A stretch of 7,735 nt of DNA, from assembly GCA_945918815.1 (NCBI GenBank), contig CAMEIU010000107.1:1-7735 (forward strand), read 5' to 3'. Below the pieces are notes generated by a model that worked only from the letters and a program-made list of their open reading frames with translations, ran no database searches and had not been told where the DNA came from. This document shows, in pieces, positions 1 to 4,391 of this stretch. Positions within the stretch are counted from its first letter, which is position 1. Each line of letters starts with the position of its first letter. The translations under genes were made by a program, and so were the position numbers. The stretch comes from an uncultured Clostridia bacterium (GTDB lineage: Bacteria > Bacillota > Clostridia > Oscillospirales > Oscillospiraceae).

Positions 1-246
1 GAAAAGCAGGCCGCCATTCTCAAGGCCCAGGGCGAAGCCGAGGCCATCCTGGTAGTCCAGAAGGCCATGGCCGACTCCGTCCGCCTGCTGAACGAGGCCT
101 GCCCCAACGACCAGGTCATCAAGCTGAAAGCATTGGAGACCATGACCAAGGTCGCCGACGGCCAGTCCACCAAGATCATCATCCCCTCCGAAATCCAAGG
201 CCTCGCCGGTCTCGCCACCTCCGTGAAGGAATTTGTGAAAGACTGA
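1..246 (+). CDS. SPFH/Band 7 (stomatin-like) protein, C-terminal end, partial
   Basis: The window opens inside this gene; frame 1 reads 81 codons to a TGA at 244-246. The visible part starts with an Ala/Glu/Lys/Gln-rich helix (KAQGEAEAIL, VVQKAMADSV), which matches the coiled-coil segment after the SPFH domain. It ends with the family's signature tail, STKIIIPSEIQGLAGLATSVKE, at about residues 57-76 of the visible part. Family members are membrane-associated scaffold proteins that oligomerise and organise membrane microdomains; bacterial slipin/QmcA types often sit beside NfeD proteins. The SPFH domain and N-terminal membrane anchor lie upstream of the window, so the subfamily and any NfeD partner cannot be seen. 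A strong terminator follows within 11 bp, so this is the last gene of its transcript. Confidence 0.88.
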   Translation, partial: EKQAAILKAQGEAEAILVVQKAMADSVRLLNEACPNDQVIKLKALETMTKVADGQSTKIIIPSEIQGLAGLATSVKEFVKD

Positions 247-256
247 GACAACATAC

Positions 257-293
257 AGCACCGCCTCCCGATCACATGGGAGGCGGTGCTTTT
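257..293 (+). terminator. Rho-independent terminator of the SPFH gene
   Basis: There is a perfect 13-bp inverted repeat, AGCACCGCCTCCC (257-269) and GGGAGGCGGTGCT (278-290), with an 8-nt loop. It runs directly into a TTTT tract (290-293) on the plus strand. It starts 10 bp after the SPFH stop codon. GC-rich stem plus T tract makes this a textbook intrinsic terminator. Confidence 0.93.
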
Positions 294-305
294 ATGAATG
301 ATCCG

Positions 306-439
306 CTGTAGGGCGCAGGAAGGTGAATTGTCCGAAGGACAAGAGAGGCCGGTCCGGACCGCAATCCAACACCCCGTGGGGCAGGTGATCCCAGAAAGCA
401 GGTGCATACAGCGGCACGTCCAGTGGCCGTGCCCTACAG
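306..439. repeat. Palindromic repeat module bounded by 9-bp inverted ends
   Basis: The module begins CTGTAGGGC (306-314) and ends with the exact reverse complement GCCCTACAG (431-439), a 134-bp unit with inverted termini. Inside are a TTGTCC-GAA-GGACAA hairpin (328-342), the 10-bp palindrome GGTCCGGACC (351-360), and a 28-bp segment (411-438) that recurs in inverted orientation at 7690-7717. No coding frame with protein-like composition covers it. The layout resembles a small non-autonomous palindromic element of the MITE or REP kind. That class assignment is an inference, as no transposase or clear target duplication is visible. Confidence 0.6.
411..438 (-). repeat. 28-bp repeat, copy 1 (inverted copy at 7690-7717)
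   Basis: This 28-bp stretch is the exact reverse complement of 7690-7717. Read on the minus strand it begins TGTAGGGCACGG and contains a GGCACG/CGTGCC arm pair around a 9-nt loop. Identity stops sharply at the TGTAGGGC end: the next bases are GGGAGG here but poly-A/T in the other copy. That marks one boundary of the repeat unit. Beyond the other end the two copies stay loosely similar (a GCATAC versus GCATGC region). Confidence 0.85.
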
Positions 440-475
440 GGAGGTGACCGAGGAACGAGGTCCGGGGCAATTTAA

Positions 476-565
476 TGAATCATGAATATTGTGATGTCCC
501 TTCGGGACGAATTTCAAAATATTTTCCGAAGGAAAATACCTCAATTATTCATCATTCATGATTCA
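476..565. repeat. Nested palindromic repeat: 12-bp inverted arms around two hairpins
   Basis: Arms TGAATCATGAAT (476-487) and ATTCATGATTCA (554-565) are perfect reverse complements. They enclose two short hairpins: GTCCC-TTC-GGGAC (496-508) and an 8-bp stem TATTTTCC-GAA-GGAAAATA (520-538). The block is AT-rich against GC-rich surroundings. Short frames crossing it have no protein-like character. The nested shape suggests an RNA or single-stranded DNA fold, or a mobile repeat. The short 3-nt TTC/GAA loops recur in hairpins at 328-342 and 2973-2987. Confidence 0.65.
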
Positions 566-656
566 CGCTTCATTGATACAACGCCCCACGCTTCGCGGAG
601 CCCTATGCGGGCGGCCACATGGGGCCGCCTCTACAGGGGGGCACGAGGGCGCTCTG
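566..656. repeat. Non-coding tail after selD: GC-rich hairpin and repeat-like sequence
   Basis: This stretch follows the selD stop codon (selD reads leftward). It has a 7-bp stem GGCGGCC (610-616) / GGCCGCC (623-629) with a 6-nt loop, next to a CTACAG segment resembling the repeat boundary at 434-439. A 12-mer GGGGGCACGAGG (637-648) is also present in the terminator at 6137-6148, but here it lacks its pairing arm. On the minus strand the hairpin has no T tract, so it is not a convincing intrinsic terminator for selD. I read it as another dispersed-repeat fragment. Confidence 0.45.
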
Positions 657-1694
657 TTACTTCAAAATGATTCGCTTCCCGCCCTCGTAGGCTTTCACAA
701 TTCCGATTCTCTGGGCGCTGGGGACGGCCTTTTGCAGGGCTTCATAGAGGGCGTCCGCGTCCTTGGGGGCGCAGGCCATGACGAGGCCGCCGGCGGTCTG
801 GGGATCGTAGAGCAAATCCTGCTTGGCAAGCTCCGTGTCGCCGGGGTCTACGGCAGCCTCGGCGAAGGTCCGGTTGCGGTACATGCCCTCGGGCAGGATG
901 CCCATGCGGGCCAGCTCCAACGCCTCGGGAATCAGGTCCACTTGGTCCACATGCAGCTCGATCTGCACATCGCTGCCCTGGGCCATTTCATAGAGGTGGC
1001 CCAGCATGCCGAAGCCGGTGACATCGGTGCAGGCGTGGACCTCAAACTGGACCATCACGTCCCGGGCAGCCTTGTTCAGGGTGGTCATCATCTGAATCGC
1101 CAGGTCCATGCCCGCCTGGGAGGTCATGCCTGCCTTGGCGGCGGTGGTCAGGACGCCGATGCCGATGGGCTTGGTGAAGAACAGCACGTCCCCGGGCCTG
1201 GCCCCCGAGTTGGTCAGAATCTTGTCCGGGTGGACGAAGCCCGTGACGGCCAGGCCGTACTTCGGCTCGTCGTCGAGAATGCTGTGGCCGCCGGTGATCA
1301 GAGCTCCGGCCTCATAGACCTTGTCATAGCCGCCCCGGAGCAGCTGATGGACCGCCTCCTTGGGCATATCCTTGGGAATCGCCATGATGTTCAGGGCCAG
1401 CTTTGGCTCGCCGCCCATGGCGTAGACGTCGCTGAGGGCGTTGGTGGCGGCGATCTGGCCGAAGGTGTAGGGATCGTCGGCGATGGGCGGGAAGAAGTCC
1501 ACGGTCTGGACCAATGCCAGCTCGTCGGAGATCTTGTACACCGAGGCGTCGTCGCTCCTGTCGAAGCCCACCAGCAGGTTCGGGTCCTGATGGACCTTGA
1601 TATCTTCCAATAATTGCGCCAGGACCCCGGCCCCCACCTTGGCCCCGCAGCCGGCGCACTTGGCCAGCTTGGTCAGCTTGATCTCATCTTTCAT
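657..1694 (-). CDS. selD: Selenide, water dikinase (selenophosphate synthetase), Cys form
   Basis: The enzyme makes selenophosphate from selenide and ATP, the selenium donor for selenocysteine, selenouridine and the labile selenium of SDMH enzymes. The 345-aa length fits the family. Motifs in order: AGCGAK with Cys16 and Lys19, aligning with the catalytic Cys17/Lys20 of E. coli SelD; DD at 48-49; TVDFFPP at 65-70; ATNALSDVYAMGG at 83-95, the ATP/metal site region; GGHSI at 135-139; and CTDVTGFG at 222-229. Residue 16 is encoded by TGC, so this copy uses cysteine, not the selenocysteine found in some SelD proteins. The start ATG lies inside the end of yqeB (11-bp overlap) behind a GGGGG-type ribosome site, so translation is probably coupled. 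The gene is transcribed from the yqeB promoter; no separate promoter is evident. Adjacency to yqeB places its selenophosphate in SDMH maturation. selA/selB are not in the window. Confidence 0.95.
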   Translation of the reverse strand: MKDEIKLTKLAKCAGCGAKVGAGVLAQLLEDIKVHQDPNLLVGFDRSDDASVYKISDELALVQTVDFFPPIADDPYTFGQIAATNALSDVYAMGGEPKLALNIMAIPKDMPKEAVHQLLRGGYDKVYEAGALITGGHSILDDEPKYGLAVTGFVHPDKILTNSGARPGDVLFFTKPIGIGVLTTAAKAGMTSQAGMDLAIQMMTTLNKAARDVMVQFEVHACTDVTGFGMLGHLYEMAQGSDVQIELHVDQVDLIPEALELARMGILPEGMYRNRTFAEAAVDPGDTELAKQDLLYDPQTAGGLVMACAPKDADALYEALQKAVPSAQRIGIVKAYEGGKRIILK

Positions 1695-2481
1695 GTCGAA
1701 GTACCCCCGTCAGTTGTAAAATGGCCTCCAGGACCCCGCCGCCCACGGCCAGGGCCTTGTCCGAGGCGCAATAGCAGTGGTCCGGCTCGCACCGTGGGTC
1801 CACGTCGCCGGATTTCATCCCCTTGCGGACCGGCGTGCCGTCGGGCAGAATGCCCCGCAGGATGCCGCCGATGGTGCAGACCATGGGTTCCTCCTCCACA
1901 TAGCCCGCCACCTCCCCGGCCTGGACCCGGGCCCCGATGTCCAGCTTCTGGCGGAAGATTCCGTCCGCCGGGGCCCTTAACACGCGCTCCCCCGCATAGC
2001 CGCCGATGAGACCGGGTATATTGGTGTTGGGAATGGCGCTGCCCTGCCGGATGATCCGGCCCAGATAGTGGCCCCGCATGGTCTCCACCACGGCGTGGCA
2101 GTCCTCCCCCGCCGTGAAGCCGGGGCCCACACCCACGACCACCGGCGCGTCCTGGATGGTGGTGCCCAGATTCCGTTTTGCAAGGATGGCATCCACCAGG
2201 GCGTCGGGCTTCAGGATTTCCCGGCAGCGGCAGGCCGGGTCCGCCAGGACGGGAATCTCCCCCGCTTCCAGAGTGGCCGGGACCGTCTCCACCGTCGCCA
2301 GCCGGGCTGTCACATCCTCCACCCGGGTCTCGCCATAGACAATGGCCTGAGAAAAGCTGACGGTCCGCCGGATGGCCGTGGGCTGGGGCAGGTCCGTCAT
2401 GACCACCTGCATCCCCGACCGGAACAGCCGCAGGGCGATGCCGGAGGCCAGGTCGCCCGCGCCGCGAATCAATACCAGCAT
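1684..2481 (-). CDS. yqeB: YqeB/EF2563-family SDMH maturation protein
   Basis: This 265-aa protein matches the family that travels with selD and selenium-dependent molybdenum hydroxylases (xanthine dehydrogenase-like enzymes carrying labile selenium at the Mo site). Its exact reaction is unknown; it is thought to act in preparing or inserting the selenium-containing cofactor. Visible: an N-terminal Rossmann-like start LVLIRGAGDLASGIALRL with the glycine motif at 7-14; ADPACRCREILKPD (Cys84, Cys86); VVGVGPGFTAGEDCH at 115-129; RAPADGIF at 169-176; GDVDPRCEPDHCYCASDKA with three cysteines at 225-243; and a glycine-rich end VGGGVLEAIL. I start at ATG 2481 because AAGGAGG sits 7 bp upstream there. 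The same frame can be extended 13 codons to 2520, but that would put the start inside the promoter/palindrome and before the glycine motif. First gene of the yqeB-selD operon. Confidence 0.9.
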   Translation of the reverse strand: MLVLIRGAGDLASGIALRLFRSGMQVVMTDLPQPTAIRRTVSFSQAIVYGETRVEDVTARLATVETVPATLEAGEIPVLADPACRCREILKPDALVDAILAKRNLGTTIQDAPVVVGVGPGFTAGEDCHAVVETMRGHYLGRIIRQGSAIPNTNIPGLIGGYAGERVLRAPADGIFRQKLDIGARVQAGEVAGYVEEEPMVCTIGGILRGILPDGTPVRKGMKSGDVDPRCEPDHCYCASDKALAVGGGVLEAILQLTGVLRHER

Positions 2482-2496
2482 CGATCTTCCTCCTTC

Positions 2497-2518
2497 GATA
2501 TTCTTTCTAAAGAATATC
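2497..2518. promoter_or_regulatory. Perfect palindromic operator over the yqeB -10 box
   Basis: The arms are GATATTCTTT (2497-2506) and AAAGAATATC (2509-2518), a perfect 10+10 bp inverted repeat with a 2-bp centre. It contains the -10 hexamer of the yqeB promoter and the predicted start point (about 2504), where a bound dimer would block RNA polymerase. It lies 71 bp from the start of the divergent ModE-like regulator, which is the obvious candidate ligand by position. It is not a plain match to the E. coli ModE box as I know it, so the binder is an inference. No T tract or gene end suggests a terminator. Confidence 0.75.
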
Positions 2519-2539
2519 ACGAAACCCGGTCCGCGTCAA
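2511..2539 (-). promoter_or_regulatory. Sigma-70-type promoter of the yqeB-selD operon
   Basis: Read on the minus strand: -35 TTGACG (2534-2539), a 17-bp spacer, then -10 TATTCT (2511-2516). Predicted transcription starts near 2504, giving a leader of about 23 nt that includes the AAGGAGG site (2489-2495) before ATG 2481. Both boxes are close to consensus and the spacer is ideal, so an unrepressed promoter should be strong. That fits the need for the overlapping palindrome as a repressor site. Confidence 0.75.
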
Positions 2540-2553
2540 CCGAACGATGCCTC

Positions 2554-2583
2554 TTGACGGCTCCCGCCGCCGGGTGGTAAACT
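2554..2583 (+). promoter_or_regulatory. Extended -10 promoter of the ModE-like regulator (leaderless start)
   Basis: -35 TTGACG (2554-2559), an 18-bp spacer, and -10 TAAACT (2578-2583) preceded by TGG, i.e. an extended -10. Only 6 bp separate the -10 from ATG 2590, so the predicted start of transcription is at or within a base of the start codon. No Shine-Dalgarno sequence lies at normal distance before the ATG. The -35 boxes of the two divergent promoters are 14 bp apart. Confidence 0.6.
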
Positions 2584-2589
2584 AGCCTT

Positions 2590-2937
2590 ATGAATACGAA
2601 TTTGCACCCAGTCATCAGCATCCGGCTGTTCAACGACGACAAATGCTTCGGCCCGGGCATCGCGCAATTGCTGGAACGTGTAAAGGAGCATCGTTCCCTG
2701 CGCGCCGCGGCGCAGTCCATGGACATGGCCTACTCCAAGGCCTGGACCATCGTGCGCCGGTGTGAAGCCGCCCTGGGCTTTCAGCTGCTCGTCTACACCA
2801 CCGGCGGCAAAAACGGCGGCGGCGCGGCCCTGACCCAGGAGGGACAGGACCTGCTGGACGCCTACAACCGCTACTGCCGCCGCCTCCGGGACCAGGCCGA
2901 CGCCCTGTTCCGGGAGGAATTCGGCGCGTTCCTCTGA
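2590..2937 (+). CDS. Orphan ModE-type winged-helix regulator (DNA-binding domain only)
   Basis: A 115-aa protein matching the N-terminal LysR-like winged-helix domain of the molybdate regulator ModE. Helix-turn-helix at about 36-58 (SLRAAAQSMDMAYSKAWTIVRR), recognition helix including YSKAW, wing with TTGGKNGGGAALTQEG at 70-85, and a C-terminal helix (LLDAYNRYCRRLRDQADALF) that in ModE makes the dimer. It lacks the C-terminal Mop/TOBE domains that bind molybdate, so it is either an apo-repressor or senses something else. The start is fixed: an in-frame TAA at 2578-2580 lies 9 bp upstream, and the next Met (residue 45) would delete the HTH. It is divergent from yqeB-selD with a palindrome between, so control of the selenium/molybdenum operon is likely. 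Direct molybdate sensing is not supported by the sequence. Confidence 0.88.
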   Translation: MNTNLHPVISIRLFNDDKCFGPGIAQLLERVKEHRSLRAAAQSMDMAYSKAWTIVRRCEAALGFQLLVYTTGGKNGGGAALTQEGQDLLDAYNRYCRRLRDQADALFREEFGAFL

Positions 2938-2942
2938 CGCCA

Positions 2943-2969
2943 TAAAAAGCCTTCCCCTTGAGGGGAAGG
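2943..2969 (-). terminator. Terminator-like hairpin facing the minus strand
   Basis: Stem CCTTCCCC (2950-2957) / GGGGAAGG (2962-2969) with loop TTGA. On the minus strand it runs into GCTTTTTAT, a five-T tract (complement of AAAAA at 2944-2948). It would stop minus-strand transcripts about to enter the regulator gene from its 3' side. No minus-strand gene exists just to the right, so it is either an insulator against antisense transcription or a by-product of the repeat element it belongs to. On the plus strand it lacks a T tract, so it terminates the regulator gene weakly at best. Confidence 0.5.
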
Positions 2970-3102
2970 TGGCCGCCCGAAGGGCGGTCGGATGAGGTGG
3001 AAAAGGTTGCGGATTCGCCGGAAGTTCCTGTAACGCGCAGCATTTCTCCGCACACCTCATCAGTCAGCCTTGAGGCTGACAGCTTCCCCTCAAGGGGAAG
3101 CC
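2949..3102. repeat. Structured palindromic element with co-varying hairpin arms
   Basis: The two ends are inverted versions of one layout. Left arm: CTTCCCCTTGAGGGGAAG (2951-2968), hairpin CCGCCC-GAA-GGGCGG (2973-2987), then GATGAGGTG (2991-2999). Right arm: CACCTCATC (3053-3061), hairpin GTCAGCC-TTGA-GGCTGAC (3063-3080), then CTTCCCCTCAAGGGGAAG (3083-3100). Outer hairpin and GATGAGGTG are identical between arms, while the inner hairpins differ in sequence but keep their stems. The unique centre (3000-3052) has no recognisable gene. This matches the style of non-autonomous palindromic elements in GC-rich gut Clostridia, from memory. I see no clear target-site duplication. Confidence 0.8.
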
Positions 3103-3173
3103 TTGGCGCTCGGTATGACAAAGTTTTCACCGTGACATCCGGCATACCCTTTGAGAATCACCCTGGAGGTTTC

Positions 3174-3686
3174 ATGGAATATCAACTGATTCGCTCCGCC
3201 CGGCGGACTGTGGCCCTGGAGATCAACCAGAAGGGCCAGGTCATCATCCGTGCCCCGCAGCGGATGCCCCAGGCGCAGATCGACGCCTTTTTTGAATCCC
3301 ATCAGAGCTGGCTGCGCACCCATCTGGCGCGGCAGCAGGCCAGAATGGACGCCCACCCGGAGCCAGATCCCCAGCGGCAGCAGCTGCTTCTGGACCAGGC
3401 CGCGGAAATATTGCCGCAAAAAGTGGCATACTATGGAAAGATCATGGGCCTCAGGCCCACCGGGATCACCATCACCGGAGCCAGGACCCGCTTCGGCTCC
3501 TGCAGCCCCCAGAACCGCCTGTGCTTTTCCTGGCGGCTCATGGAGTATCCCGAGGACGCCATTGACTATGTGGTGGTCCACGAGCTGGCCCATCTGGTCC
3601 ACCGGAACCACGGGCCGGAGTTCCATGCCCTGGTGGGCTCCGTCCTGCCGGACCAGGACCGCCGCCGGGCCATGCTGCGGGAGTGA
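3174..3686 (+). CDS. YgjP-like (DUF45/M48-type) zinc metallohydrolase
   Basis: This 170-aa protein has the YgjP-like fold: an N-terminal beta-rich part (TVALEINQKGQVIIRAPQRM, 12-31), a helix with SWLRTHL (45-51), the family motif RFGSC at 106-110 followed by LCFSWRLMEYP, and the metal site HELAHLVHRNH. His136 and His140 with Glu137 form HExxH; His146 is the likely third ligand. Family members are annotated as metal-dependent hydrolases or peptidases, and E. coli YgjP has been reported to act on UTP; the substrate here is unknown. It is shorter than the roughly 230 aa common in the family, but the core is complete. The ATG at 3174 has GGAGG 4 bp upstream; an in-frame upstream extension would lie inside the repeat element. 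It heads a four-gene operon; the next ATG is 4 bp after its stop. I found no convincing promoter between the repeat and this gene. Confidence 0.88.
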   Translation: MEYQLIRSARRTVALEINQKGQVIIRAPQRMPQAQIDAFFESHQSWLRTHLARQQARMDAHPEPDPQRQQLLLDQAAEILPQKVAYYGKIMGLRPTGITITGARTRFGSCSPQNRLCFSWRLMEYPEDAIDYVVVHELAHLVHRNHGPEFHALVGSVLPDQDRRRAMLRE

Positions 3687-3690
3687 GGCC

Positions 3691-4131
3691 ATGGAGATTT
3701 TTGTGGACGCCGACGGCTGCCCCGTGGTGGACATCGTCCTGCGGCTGGCAAAGCGGTCCGGCGTGACCTGCACCCTGCTCTGCGACACGGCCCATGTGCT
3801 GGACCGGCCGGGGGCCAGGACCGTCACCGTCTCCACCGGGGCCGACAGCGTGGACTTCAAGCTGGTCAATCTGGTCCATCCCGGAGACATCGTGGTGACC
3901 CAGGACTACGGCCTGGCCGCCATGTGCCTCAGCCGCGGGGCCGTTCCCATCCACCAGGATGGGATGGTCTATACCGATGAAAACATCGACAGCCTGCTGT
4001 TCTTCCGGGCTGCCGCCCAAAAAGTGCGCCGCGGCGGCGGACGGCTCAAGGGGCCCGCCCGCCGGACCAAGACCCATGATCAGGCCTTTGAGGTCGCCCT
4101 GGCGAAGCTCTTGCAGGAGGCGGCCCCATGA
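3691..4131 (+). CDS. UPF0178 (YaiI/YqxD) family protein
   Basis: The 146-aa protein matches UPF0178/DUF188 along its full length. N-terminal MEIFVDADGCPV with the conserved acidic pair (D6, D8) and C10; the core TVSTGADSVDFKLVNLVHPGDIVVTQDYGLA at 46-76; AVPIHQDGMVYTDENID at 84-100; and a basic C-terminal KGPARRTKTHDQAFEVAL. The family has a PIN/NYN-like fold in which the acidic residues could bind metal. Its biological role is not established, so nuclease activity is only a fold-based guess. Start ATG 3691 has GGGAG 7 bp upstream, overlapping the end of the metallohydrolase gene. Its stop (4129-4131) overlaps the next start as ATGA. No signal peptide or membrane segment; cytosolic. Confidence 0.92.
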   Translation: MEIFVDADGCPVVDIVLRLAKRSGVTCTLLCDTAHVLDRPGARTVTVSTGADSVDFKLVNLVHPGDIVVTQDYGLAAMCLSRGAVPIHQDGMVYTDENIDSLLFFRAAAQKVRRGGGRLKGPARRTKTHDQAFEVALAKLLQEAAP

Positions 4132-4391
4132 GCTGGTATGTCTACATGCTCCGGTGCCGGGACAACTCCCTCTACACCGGCTATACCGACGACGTGGACC
4201 GCCGCTGCGCCGTCCACAACGCGGGCAAGGGAGCCAAGTACACCAGAAGCCGCGGTCCCGTGGCCGTGGTCTACCGGGAGGAATGCCCGGATAAATCCGC
4301 CGCCCTGAAACGGGAGGCCGCCATCAAGCGGCTGAGCCACGCGGAAAAAGAAATCTTGATCGCCGGACACGCGGAAAAGGAGCCGTCATGA
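4128..4391 (+). CDS. GIY-YIG endonuclease-like protein (UPF0213/YhbQ type)
   Basis: An 87-aa single-domain GIY-YIG protein. The two signature strands are YVY (4-6) and YTG (16-18), followed by DDVDRR with the conserved Arg25/26, HNAGKGAKYTRSRGP at 30-44, and KREAAIKRL with the likely catalytic Glu63. Length and layout match the small stand-alone UPF0213 proteins. These carry the nuclease fold of UvrC and homing endonucleases, but their cellular substrate is poorly known. There is no homing or mobile context; the gene is simply third in a compact operon. It is coupled to both neighbours by 4-bp ATGA overlaps, with AGGAGG 7 bp before its start inside the UPF0178 gene. Confidence 0.92.
   Translation: MSWYVYMLRCRDNSLYTGYTDDVDRRCAVHNAGKGAKYTRSRGPVAVVYREECPDKSAALKREAAIKRLSHAEKEILIAGHAEKEPS

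Noticed and set aside
306..565. Repeats as a CRISPR array
   Set aside because: Repeat units are palindromic and unequal, with no regular spacers or cas genes.
610..629. Hairpin downstream of selD as its terminator
   Set aside because: The stem is good but there is no T tract on the minus strand and the sequence belongs to the repeat block; kept only as repeat-like.
482..670. A 62-codon plus-strand frame in the repeat region
   Set aside because: It lies across the nested palindromes, has no ribosome site and no protein-like character.
558..1613. A 351-codon plus-strand frame opposite selD
   Set aside because: SelD motifs are complete on the minus strand; this frame begins inside the repeat region and has shadow-like composition.
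4128..4391. GIY-YIG protein as a homing endonuclease or mobile-element gene
   Set aside because: It is a small stand-alone UPF0213-type protein in frame-coupled overlap with both neighbours. No intron, intein or insertion signs are visible.
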